A stretch of 64,000 nt of DNA, taken from contig JBQELO010000018.1 of assembly GCA_052103955.1 (NCBI GenBank), positions 1 through 64,000 on the forward strand, read 5' to 3'. Below, one piece after another: positions 33,850-44,000 of this stretch. Made by a program: the position numbers and the translations under genes. Every line of letters begins with the position of its first letter. Position 1 is the stretch's first letter. Below the pieces are notes generated by a model. That model did no database searches, was not told where the DNA came from, and saw nothing but the letters and a program-made list of their open reading frames with translations. The DNA is from Paenalcaligenes sp052103955. GTDB lineage: Bacteria > Pseudomonadota > Gammaproteobacteria > Burkholderiales > Burkholderiaceae_B.

Positions 33850-35190
33850 ATGAGACAAAAAACACCCATAGAGGATATTCCTCTGAATAGTTTTCACAAG
33901 AAACTAACGTTTTATTCGTCAGGTGGCCCATTTTTGGATGGCTATGTGCTGAGTGTGATTGGCGTTGTGATGATGCAGATCACGCATGACTTGGAGCTCA
34001 CACTATTTTGGCAGGGCTTAATTGCAGCCTCGGCGTTGATTGGTATTTTCCTAGGCGGTTTTTTAGGCGGAATTATTACCGATAAGCTAGGTAGAAAAGT
34101 ACTGTATCTCATTGACTTGATAGCCATTATCGGATTTTCAGTAGCGCAGTTTTGGGTAGAGTCTGCATGGATGCTGTTTGTTTTGCGTTTGTTGCTAGGG
34201 ATGGCTGTAGGTGCCGATTACCCCATCGCTACAGCATTTTTGACAGAGTTTTTACCTAGGAAATACCGAGGAACCATGATCTCGGTGATGGTGGTGTTGT
34301 GGTTCATGGGGGCTGCTTCAGCGTATATCGTGGGCGAGATAGCAATGCGTTACGGTGGTGCAGAGGCGTGGCGCTGGGTGTTGGCGAGTGCTTTAGTACC
34401 AGGCGTTATTTTCTTAATGGCTAGATACGGAACACCCGAATCACCACGTTGGTTGCTCAGCAAAGGGCGAGTACAAGAAGCCGATGCGGTGATTAAGAAA
34501 GTCTATGGCCAGCAGTATTCGGTTGAAGACCTTAAAGAGGAAGTAGTGAGTAACGCCAAGAAGGTTACGGTGTACGACTTATTCCATTCAGGTTATGGCA
34601 AGCGGATGCTTTTCGTGTGCATGTATTGGACGTGCTCGATTATTCCTATTTTTGCCATTTATGCTTTCGCTCCCCAAGTGCTCAAGGCACTGCGCATTAG
34701 TGAAGATATGGCCACCATAGGTTCGGTATTGATTACGGTGCTGTTTACCGTGGGATGTATCTTCGCCACGATGCTGATCAATGTCATGGGACGAAAGAAA
34801 ATGTTGTTCCACAGTTTCCTGTGGTCAGGGCTGATGCTGCTCTTGTTGGGACTGTACCCGAACTCACCATCCTCCATTATTTTGCTGCTGTTCTCTGGCT
34901 ATGCGATTTTCGTGGGTGGCACACAAGTCTTGCTTTATGTGTACCCGAACGAACTTTTCCCTACCGAGGTCAGAGCGACGGCTGTGGGGATGGTGACGTC
35001 AATTTCCAGAATTGGTGCTGCCACAGGTACCTATTTAGTGCCTATATCACTAGCTGATTTTGGTATTGAGTTCACGATGCTGGTTGCGGCAGGCTTGTCC
35101 TTGATTGGCGTGTGGTCTGCATGGAAGCTAGCGCCGGATGTAGATGCTCTGTCGTTGGCGGATGCCGCGAGTTTAAGTTTGTCCAGATAA
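33850..35190 (+). CDS. MFS transporter (sugar/organic-acid porter type)
   Basis: The 446-residue protein has about 12 membrane helices and the MFS signatures GGIITDKLGRKVLYLIDL in the first loop, GMAVGADYPIATAFLTEFLPRKYRG and PNELFPTEVRATAVGM. These fit the sugar porter and aromatic-acid/proton symporter groups. Its position inside the oxidoreductase cluster suggests it imports the substrate of the pathway. A 150-base leader with a small hairpin precedes it; GGAGG lies ten bases before ATG 33850. Confidence 0.9.
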   Translation: MRQKTPIEDIPLNSFHKKLTFYSSGGPFLDGYVLSVIGVVMMQITHDLELTLFWQGLIAASALIGIFLGGFLGGIITDKLGRKVLYLIDLIAIIGFSVAQFWVESAWMLFVLRLLLGMAVGADYPIATAFLTEFLPRKYRGTMISVMVVLWFMGAASAYIVGEIAMRYGGAEAWRWVLASALVPGVIFLMARYGTPESPRWLLSKGRVQEADAVIKKVYGQQYSVEDLKEEVVSNAKKVTVYDLFHSGYGKRMLFVCMYWTCSIIPIFAIYAFAPQVLKALRISEDMATIGSVLITVLFTVGCIFATMLINVMGRKKMLFHSFLWSGLMLLLLGLYPNSPSSIILLLFSGYAIFVGGTQVLLYVYPNELFPTEVRATAVGMVTSISRIGAATGTYLVPISLADFGIEFTMLVAAGLSLIGVWSAWKLAPDVDALSLADAASLSLSR

Positions 35191-35233
35191 GACTGTCTGG
35201 TTAGTTGCTATTAAGTATGAGGAAAGGAAGAAA

Positions 35234-35584
35234 ATGAGTAATCAGTTAGTCGTCATTCGAGCCGTAGAAGCCACGAAAATGGGTGTTGCGGCACCAGCGA
35301 AATTCCCTCTGGGGGATGTGATTGCGATGCAAAGCTCTGCCCAAGCGTATGAGGTGATTGAAAGTGAAGCAATGGTGGGCGTATGGGAAAGCACACCGGG
35401 CCGATTTGAGCGCTTTTTACCGCATCGTGAGTTCAGCCATATCGTACAGGGCTGGTGCGTGTTTGAACCCGAAGGGCTAGAGCCAGTAGAGCTACATGCG
35501 GGGGATGCCGTATTGTTTCCGGCCAATTGCAAAGGCGTGTGGGATATCAAAGAAAATTTCAAGAAAAGCTATTGTTTGTTTTGA
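35234..35584 (+). CDS. Small cupin protein (DUF861/cupin_3 type)
   Basis: The 116-residue protein has the cupin pattern VGVWESTPGRFERFLPHREFSHIVQGWCVFEPEG, LHAGDAVLFPANCKGVWDI and KKSYCLF. Such cupins often sit beside amine or amino-acid oxidases. The function is unknown; some relatives of this fold are ureidoglycine aminohydrolases. GGAAAGGAAG precedes ATG 35234. It is the last plus-strand gene of the cluster. Confidence 0.87.
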   Translation: MSNQLVVIRAVEATKMGVAAPAKFPLGDVIAMQSSAQAYEVIESEAMVGVWESTPGRFERFLPHREFSHIVQGWCVFEPEGLEPVELHAGDAVLFPANCKGVWDIKENFKKSYCLF

Positions 35585-35594
35585 TGAAGCGTAA

Positions 35595-35620
35595 GCAAAG
35601 AGCGCCTAGGCGCTCTTTGC
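35595..35620. terminator. Bidirectional terminator-like hairpin between cupin and GlxA-type regulator
   Basis: GCAAAGAGCGCC-TA-GGCGCTCTTTGC is a perfect 12-base-pair inverted repeat between convergent genes. No T run follows on either strand, so termination would rest on the stem strength. Confidence 0.65.
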
Positions 35621-35630
35621 TATAGAGGAG

Positions 35631-36665
35631 TTACTTGTCTATTTCGTGGCGGCGTTTTCTATAGGAATACGGCGTTTCGCCATACAGTTTTTTAAACCAT
35701 GAAATAAAGTGTGAGGCATCTGAAAAGCCGCACTCCATCGCAATGTTCGTTACGTAGTCGCTGGTATTGGTCAGTAGAAAACGAGCATGCTCTAAGCGCA
35801 GGCGTCTCCAGTAACTGGCGGGAGACTCGTTAGTATTCACTGCAAAGGCTCGGTGCAGTTGACGTGTGTTGGTGTCTGCGTGCTTAGCAACGTCTGTCAT
35901 GGTGATTTGGCTGCTTAAGTTCTCACGCATGTAAGTAATCGCTTTTTTGACTATCTCGTTTTCATAAATATTGGGGTTTTTAAACAAGATGGAGTCGGTA
36001 GGGCCACTGACGGCGGGTTTGTTCGGTAGTAATAGGTAATCTAGGCTTTTTTGTGCACGTACGTTGCTGCAGTTTTTGCGTATGAGCGCGGTAGCAAGGC
36101 CTATAGCGGTGCCACCGGGGCAGGTATAAATACCTCCATCTTCAATAAAGTTGTCATCAATCAGCGCTTTGGCTTTTGGGAATTTCTGCTTGAATTCATC
36201 GATGATGGCGTAGTGTATGGCGCATTTACGTTGATCCAGAATGCCTGCTTTACCGAGTACGAAAGAGGCTGAGCACAACGCAATAATAGATATTTTGGCA
36301 TTGTTAATCTGCTGTAGGGTGTGGACTAACGCATCAGAGGGTGCACGGGTTTCAGATAGCAAGCCACCGGCTAACACCACATAGTCGTAGTTATTAAAGG
36401 GGTCAAAGGGGGCGGTAGGGTGTATGAGCAACCCGCAACTGGCGGTGACCGGTTGGTTATCAAAGGTCATCCAGTCCCATTGGCAATAAATTTGTTGGCT
36501 GCGATATTCCTTATCGGCCGCAAAACGTAAGGATTCCACCAGACCCGCAACAGGCGCCAAGGTGAATTTGTTCATCAAGATAAAGCCAACACGCATATCA
36601 GGCTGGACGTTTTCCAGATCCTCAAGAGCGATAAAGTCCCCTAGGGAGGAAGCAAGGTCTTGCAT
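35631..36665 (-). CDS. GlxA family transcriptional regulator (DJ-1 domain plus AraC HTH)
   Basis: The 344-residue protein combines an N-terminal DJ-1/PfpI-like domain (RVGFILMNKFTLAPVAGLVESL, YVVLAGGLLSE, IIALCSASFVLGKAGILD with an active-site-like Cys) and a C-terminal AraC-type double helix-turn-helix (ITMTDVAKHADTNTRQLHRAF, TNIAMECGFSDASHFISWFKKLYGETPYSYR). This class controls catabolism of arginine, carnitine, glycine betaine and other amines in Pseudomonas. It converges on the oxidoreductase cluster and is its probable activator; this is inference from position and family. Confidence 0.92.
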   Translation of the reverse strand: MQDLASSLGDFIALEDLENVQPDMRVGFILMNKFTLAPVAGLVESLRFAADKEYRSQQIYCQWDWMTFDNQPVTASCGLLIHPTAPFDPFNNYDYVVLAGGLLSETRAPSDALVHTLQQINNAKISIIALCSASFVLGKAGILDQRKCAIHYAIIDEFKQKFPKAKALIDDNFIEDGGIYTCPGGTAIGLATALIRKNCSNVRAQKSLDYLLLPNKPAVSGPTDSILFKNPNIYENEIVKKAITYMRENLSSQITMTDVAKHADTNTRQLHRAFAVNTNESPASYWRRLRLEHARFLLTNTSDYVTNIAMECGFSDASHFISWFKKLYGETPYSYRKRRHEIDK

Positions 36666-36844
36666 GGGTCATGATGTCTCGGTTGTCTGCCTCACTATGA
36701 CGGTTAGGTGTAGTAAGCAGAGTCTTTTTTTAGTGATGTACAGTATACCGCTTGGCTGAAAACACGAGCAGTTGGGCATGGCGATGTTGCAGTGGTTGGT
36801 CTAAGATAAAGCTCTTGTTTTTACTCTATACGTATTTGCTGATT

Positions 36845-37765
36845 ATGATCGTTCGCCCGGCCTCCCGTTCGCCTTGGTTGATGTTGTTCACGTTAAAAGG
36901 ATCTATTGTTTCCATCGTGTGGAGACGTGTGGTTGCCATGATGTTATTGGCGACTATGGTGGTGTTTGTGGAGTATCGCTACACCATGGATGCCGCGGGG
37001 CTAGGAGCGGTGCCCTTGATGTTGGTGGGGCTAACACTAGCCATTTTCCTGGGCTTTAGAAATAGTGTGGCTTATGAGCGTTGGTGGGAAGCGCGTACCC
37101 TGTGGGGCGAGCTACTGATCGTAGTCCGAAATCTGACCCGCCAAACGCTTAGTTTTACGGAAAACGTACCGGCTGAACAGCAACGTCAATTAGCGCACAT
37201 GCTGATCGCTTTTTCGCATGCGTTGCGTCATAAGTTACGCGGCAGTAGTGCATCGGCAGATTTGGTGCGCTGGTTAGGAGAGGATCAGGCTAAACGTTAC
37301 TTGGCGTCGTCTAACGCACCCAATTTGCTGTTGGGCGACATAAATCAGGCCTACGCCCAGTTACGGCGCAATGGGCAACTGGATAATATTTTGTTTGCGG
37401 ATATAGATAAGCAGCTTAATAGGTTGTCGTACATTTTGGGTGGTTGTGAACGTATTACCAGCACACCCATGCCGTTTGCCTATATTTTGCTGTTGCATCG
37501 CACCGTGTACATCTATTGTTTCTTATTGCCATTTTGTTTGGTGGGCAGTTTGGGTTGGTTGACACCCATTATGGTAGGGGTGCTGTCTTACACCTTTTTT
37601 GGTTTGGATGCGCTGGGCGAGCAAATAGAAGAACCTTTTGGTATGTTGCCAAATAACCTGCCGCTAGATGCCTTGTGCCGCACTATAGAAATCAGTGTGG
37701 CAGAGTTGCTGGGCGATGAAGATGTCCCCGCGATTATCAAACCCTTGGATGGGGTGTTGATGTAA
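36845..37765 (+). CDS. Bestrophin family anion channel (YneE-type)
   Basis: The 306-residue membrane protein starts MIVRPASRSPWLMLFTLKGSIV, the common start of bacterial bestrophins. It has FLGFRNSVAYERWWEARTLWGELLIVVRN, the core family motif, and PFAYILLLHRTVYIYCFLLPF and LDALGEQIEEPFG. Bacterial homologues form pentameric ion channels. The frame extends upstream to 36752, but that part is not family-like. A terminator follows at 37822. Confidence 0.92.
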   Translation: MIVRPASRSPWLMLFTLKGSIVSIVWRRVVAMMLLATMVVFVEYRYTMDAAGLGAVPLMLVGLTLAIFLGFRNSVAYERWWEARTLWGELLIVVRNLTRQTLSFTENVPAEQQRQLAHMLIAFSHALRHKLRGSSASADLVRWLGEDQAKRYLASSNAPNLLLGDINQAYAQLRRNGQLDNILFADIDKQLNRLSYILGGCERITSTPMPFAYILLLHRTVYIYCFLLPFCLVGSLGWLTPIMVGVLSYTFFGLDALGEQIEEPFGMLPNNLPLDALCRTIEISVAELLGDEDVPAIIKPLDGVLM

Positions 37766-37821
37766 TGCAGTAGTGCGGTGTGGCCGTAGTGTTCATGGTA
37801 TTGCGTTGTATTCCTACCCAG

Positions 37822-37848
37822 AATGGCTCATTTGATGAGCCATTTTTT
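37822..37848 (+). terminator. Rho-independent terminator after the bestrophin gene
   Basis: AATGGCTCAT-TTG-ATGAGCCATT is a perfect ten-base-pair stem followed by TTTT. Confidence 0.92.
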
Positions 37849-38064
37849 ATTTGCTTACATCTACAACGCACGTATTACATGCCGTACAAGGAGGCTACCT
37901 ATTTTCAGTGATTCTCAGTGTCTTAGGCTTCACTTAGAATCCAGCTAAATACATATTCCACCAAACTTAAACAGGCTTTTCTATATCTGCCCAACGAAGA
38001 GAGCGTTTGGTATGTCAGGCTGCCTGTGACGGGTTTTAGATTCATGATGGATGGAGACACACCC

Positions 38065-41000
38065 ATGATTACCAAGAAGAATAATTCAACAGTCTGTGCA
38101 GAGCGCTCTTTTGCGCTTAACAGAGCAGCATTTCCTACTATCCCTTTTTTGCTACGCGGTATTGTGATTGCTCTCTGGGTGTTGCCGCCCAATGTGTATG
38201 CGCAGTCTCAAAGCACACCTGTTGTGATTGAAAAAACCGGCAGTAATGGACGTAATGCGGGCGGTTTCCCTTTCTATAGGGGATCAAGGGCTGGAGACAA
38301 GAGCGCTGATATTAGCTATACGCTGAATGCAGGTAAAACCATCAATACCCCTGCGGCAAAGGGTGCTGTGCAGATCGTGTCACGAGGCGGAAAGGGAGGC
38401 AATGGGCATGACGGCGTGGTTGCTGACAGCTCAGGATCCGTAGGTGGGAACACTGGCACTATCTCACTACAAGTATTAGGAAATGTTACTAACCACTCAA
38501 CGCTTAGTGGTGCGCATGGTATCAATGTATCGGCTATCGCTGGTCAGGCAGGATCTCGTAGAAAAGGGGGGAGCGGTGGTGGTTCTGCTGGCCCAATCTC
38601 CCTTAATGTTAATAACAGCCAGATCAGTACAGCTAGCCGTACGGCGGCAGCTATACAAATACAAAGTCAGGGTGGGCAAGGGAATAGCGGATTTGAGGCT
38701 GTCGGCATAAGGTGGTCGGGTAGTAATGGCGGTCAGGGCGGTGCAGTGACCGCAAACTTTAGTGGTGTGATTGATAGCGCAGGTCGTGGCATAGCGGTGA
38801 GCTCTGTGGGAGGTGTGGGAGGCAATATCAATAGCAGTGTCATCCAGACGATTAGCAGCCACGGAGGAACTGGTGGTAGGGCTGGCACTATACAAAGCAC
38901 CATCCGTGGACGTAGCAATGGGCAGTTGTCTTCTATAACCACTAGAGCGAACGAAGGTCATGCTTTACATCTGCGCAGCCAAGGAGGGGATGGCGGCGAA
39001 ATTAATGGCACAAGTTGGTTTAATGGCGCTGATGGTGGTTCAGGGGGGGATGGTGGTCATGTAAATGCGACCCTTAGTAATGTGCGCATACAAACTAGCG
39101 GAGATAAAGCAGGGGCAGTGATTGCTGAAAGCAATGGCGGTAAGGGCTTTTGGGGTGGTGGTTCAGCCTTGGCGAAGGGGGGCAAAGCAGGCTCGGGTGG
39201 TGACGGTGGCACGATTACCGTCCGACTGGAAGCGAACACACACATTCGTACACAAGGTAATGATGCTATAGCAGTACAAGCGGTAAGCCGTGGAGGCGGT
39301 GGTAGCAACGGAGGAAAAGGCGGCATCATCTACTCACCAGGTGGTGATGGCAGTAGTGGTGGCGTAGGAGGGAGGGTGGAGTTGCTGAGCTCTGCTCAGA
39401 TCGAAACGTTAGGCAAAGACTCCTATGGTGTGTACGCAGCAAGTTTGGGTGGTGCCGCTGGTGATGGAGGAAAAGGCGGCGGTATTGTTGGGGTGGGCGG
39501 TCATGGTGGAGCAAATAGTCGTAGTTCAAAAGTGGAGTTGAGGCAGTCTGGCGCGGGTAGTGTAGTGACCAAGGGCGACGCTAGCCACGGGCTATTTGCT
39601 GAAAGTATTGGTGGTGATGGTGGTACCTATAACTCATCTGCCAAAGCGGCGATGGGGGGCGACAGCCATTCCAATAGTCCCAACGCACATGGGGGCGCGC
39701 TCTCGGTGGTTAACCTAGGCCGTGTACGGGTTGAGGGGAAAGCGGCCAAAGGGATATTGGCACAAAGCGTTGGTGGTGGGGGTGGGAATGGCGGCAGTTC
39801 CGCTGGTTTGATTGCCATCGGAGGTGATGGGCACTCCAGCGGTAACGGTAGTACGGTTTTGGTAGAGAATCTAGGCATTGTGTCCACTAAAGGTGGCCAA
39901 GGTTATGGCATACATGCACAAAGCATAGGCGGTGGTGGTGGCAGTGCAGCGACTACGTTGGCATTAGGTGTTGGAGTCAATATCGCCATAGGCGGTAAAG
40001 GCGCAACGGCTGGCAATGGTGGTGATGTCAATGTGCTGCTAGGGAAAAGTAGCCTCATCACGACCGAAGGTGCTGATGCGAATGCCGTGGTAGCGCAAAG
40101 TATAGGTGGTGGTGGCGGTGATGGTGGCGAGACTGTTTCTGTAGGTTTTTTGGATGTACTAACCAAAAGTTTAGGAGGCTCGGGCGGAGCTGCCGGTAAT
40201 GGAGGTAGGGTACAGGTAGATACGGATGGGCAGATTAAAACCCGAGGTGAAGGAGCCGCCGGTGTATTGGCACAGTCTATCGGTGGTGGCGGTGGTATAG
40301 GGGGGAATAGCACCAGCGCAGGGATTACGTTAGTGTCTATAGGCCTAGGCGGTGCTGGCGGTGCGTCCGGACGAGGCGGATCGGTGAGCTTTACCAATAA
40401 TGCACAGATAGAAACTGAGGGTGTGGATGCCTATGGTGCGCTCTTGCAAAGTATAGGCGGCGGCGGTGGGGCCGGTGGTAATGCTGTTGGTATAGCCATG
40501 TCCGTGTTACCTAAGTATTCGGGCAGTGCAGCTATCGCTGTAGGTGGTGCCGGAGGTAAGGGCGATAGTGGCGGGAATGTGGAGGCGACTAACGCGGCGT
40601 CAATCATAACGTCAGGGCATGGTTCCAAAGTGCTGGTTGCTCAAAGCATAGGCGGTGGCGGTGGTGCTGCAGGTTCAGCCGGTACGTTTAGCTTTTCAGC
40701 AAGCCCCGGTGTTGCCATTTCATTGGCAGTAAGTGTAGGGGGCAGTGGTGGTGATGGTGGTGCTGGAGGAGATGTCACTGTTACCAATAAAGGAGGATTG
40801 CAAAGTACGGGCGATCATGCGACGGGTGTATTGGCACAAAGTGTAGGCGGTGGCGGTGGTGTGGGCGGTGGAGCCGTGGCACGAGCAGTTGCCTACGGAT
40901 CTAAATCCTTTTCTGGCGCATTGTCTATAGGTGGCAAAGGCGGTAATGGTGGTAACGGTGGTGCGGTGGCTGTTCACCAGCAAGGCATCATTAATACCGC

Positions 41001-44000
41001 GGGTAATGCGGCTATCGGCGTGCTAGCGCAAAGTATAGGCGGCGGCGGTGGTAATGGTGGACTAACTCACGGTGATACGCGGGCAGACACAGCCAATATT
41101 GCAATTGTGCTTGGACGTAAGGGGGGCGATGGTGGTGATGGTGGAAAAGTTAAGGCCACACAATCTGATGGCACCTTAATTCAGACGCAAGGGATTGCTA
41201 GCGATGCGTTGGTCTTACAAAGCATTGGTGGGGGTGGTGGCGTAGGTAGTGCGATCGGTGACAGTACTATGCCACCTTGGCCTGAACCACCACCAATTCC
41301 TGGTGGCGGTGGTTATAAATACGAAGGCTACTCAGGCAGTTTAACCTTGGCTTTAGGTGGGAGTGGAGGACAGGGGGGTAAGGCTGATGAGGTCGCTGCT
41401 ACCTTGAACGGAAACATCATGACCCATGGTAGACAAAGTAATGGCCTGATTGCTCAGAGTATAGGCGGCGGCGGTGGGCGTAGTGGCACAAGTTCATCGT
41501 CTGCACCGGGGGGCGATTTGTCACTCTCGCTCAATGTAGGGGGCAGTGGCGGTACGGGTGGTGCCGGTGGTGGCGTGACGTTGAAACTGCTAGGTAACGT
41601 CAGGGCAAACGGCTTGGATAGTATAGGGGTTTTAGCGCAAAGCATCGGGGGTGGCGGTGGCAATGCTTCCACCACGGAGGCAGGGCAATCCGCAGGGAAA
41701 GTGGGTGTAAACGTTGCCATCGGTGGTTCGGGTGGTAAAGGGGGGAGCGGTGGTGCTGTGACAGTTACGCAAGCTGGAACGGTTCGTAGCCAGATGGGCG
41801 ATGCCTTAGTAGTGCAGAGCATAGGTGGCGGCGGCGGAGTGGCCGATACGGTTCATGCGGGTTTGGAAGTAGATGAGCTTAACAACCTAATAGAAGGTGA
41901 GCTGCCTGAAAAAGGTGGTGCATTTACCTTAGCCATAGGTGGCAGAGGTGGTGAGGGCAGCGATGGTGGAGCGGTACATGTAGAACACAGTGGGGCCATA
42001 CAGGCAGGTGGCGAGGCACGAGCAGGTGCAACCTTACAAAGTATAGGTGGCGGCGGCGGTATGGGCGGCATAGCATCCACCTATTATCAGACCTCGACGA
42101 TTGCTCCTGGAGCACAGTTGCAAGTATCCATGGCGGTAGGCGGAAAAGGTGGAGCGGGAGGTGCCGGTGGTAGTGTGACGTGGAGACAAGGCGAAAAAGC
42201 GACAACGACAGCGACCGGGGCACTGGGTGACGCCGTGCGATTACAAAGCATAGGTAGCGGTGGTGGTGTGGCTGGCGGTGTGGCTGTGGGGGCGGAAATC
42301 TCTGATGACGGCACTAAAGCACGTGTGGATGTTGCTCTGATCAATATTAACGGTAGCGCAGGCGGTGGCGGTCAGGGCGGTACGGTTAAGGCAACCAATG
42401 AACAGAGTTCAACCCTGTACACGAGTGGAGAGGGGGGGATTGGGTTAGTCGCTCAAAGCATAGGCGGCGGTGGTGGGTTAGTACAAGCTGTTTATAAGCA
42501 AACTATAGACAAAACGATGATTAACTTAGGTGGTGGTAAAGGCAATGGTGGTTTAGTCGATATCACCCAAAGCGGCAACATCTACACAGCAGGTAATGCC
42601 GCTCACGGTATTCTTGCTCAAAGCATAGGTGGCGGCGGTGGCGCGACACGAGTGATCGGTGCCAACAGTACTACAGTAGTTTTTAACGCTGCGGTGGCAG
42701 GGCAAGGTGATGGTGGACGGGTCGAGGTGAAGTTGGGTGACACGGCGGTGATTAGTACAGCAGGTAAAGGTGCCTATGGTGTGTTTGCCCAAAGTATTGG
42801 TGGCGGTGGTGGCTATGTCAATACGGGTACTGCTAGTGCTCCTACTGCAGGCACATTAACGCAAACTCACGCCGGTAGTGGTAATGGTGGCGATGTACAG
42901 GTACAGGCTAAAGGTGTGGTGCACACCGTAGGTGATAACGCGACAGCCATATTTGCTCAAAGCGTAGGCGGTGGCGGCGGTATGGTGAATGGTGTGGTGG
43001 GTAATGCTGGTGAAAAGGGTCAAGGTAATGCTGGCAATGTGACTGTTCAGGTAGGTGGAACGGTCAGTGCTTCTGGTAATAATGCCTCTGCAATCATCGC
43101 TCAAAGTGTGGGGAGCAAAGCCGGTGTTATTACAGTTAAGGTGCTAGAGAATGCATCAGTGCAGGGTGGGTTAGGTGATGCTGAGGCCATTAGACTGATG
43201 GATGGCATGGGTAACACGGTGAGTATCGCTAAAGGTGCAACGGTTTCCTCACTGTCCAATGTAGCGATACGTTCAGTAGGAAGCAGGGCTCACATTATTA
43301 ACCATGGCAATTTATATGGTTCCTTGTTGCTAGCGGAGTCTTCCAGCTTGGAAAACTTAGGTTCTGTTTATGCAGGGGAACAACTGCAATTACGTGGTGG
43401 CGCGGTGAAAAACAGTGGGTTGTTTTACATAGGTACCGCAGAGCGTAATGTGGTCACTAGATTGGATGGTAGCTATACACAAACCGTTGCAGGCACCTAC
43501 GCACCTAAGGTGGATTTTTTAGGTAAATCATCGGATGTATTGCAGATAGCGAAAACAGCAAACCTGAGTGGTGCAGTTGCTGTTCAAGGCGTTAATCATT
43601 TACCCGGCGAACACCAATTCACGGTACTGCAAGCTACCGATGGCTTAACGGTAAACAAAGGCTTTTACTCTAAAGGAAATGCGGTATTTGATTACCCAGT
43701 GCAGTATGACGGGAATACGCTGACAGTAGGTTTGGTGGCGGACTTCAATAAACATAATGCGTTGATGTCAGAAGAACAGGCCGAGCTGTCCCAATATTTG
43801 GGACGTAAATGGGACGCAGCAGAAGCGCAAATAGCAGCCGATAAAGCACAAAAATCGGCAGCACCACAACGTAGAATGGTTATGTCTGTGGCTGCTCCCG
43901 CAACCGCTGCAGAGCAGCCGGGGCAAGCGTACGTTGACGTGTTTGACACCTTGGCCTTGGCCGACAATACGCAGGCGTATGCGCAAGTGTTGGATCAAAT

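Noticed and set aside
39903..40397. Long minus-strand open frame, Pro-rich, opposite the autotransporter
   Set aside because: It mirrors Gly codons of the plus-strand gene as Pro/Thr codons. It has no ribosome-binding site and there are many similar shadows along the repeats.
39763..43125. Regularly spaced repeats resembling a CRISPR array
   Set aside because: The repeats are in frame within a coding sequence, vary in codon use, and encode Gly5 turns of a passenger domain. No cas genes are near.
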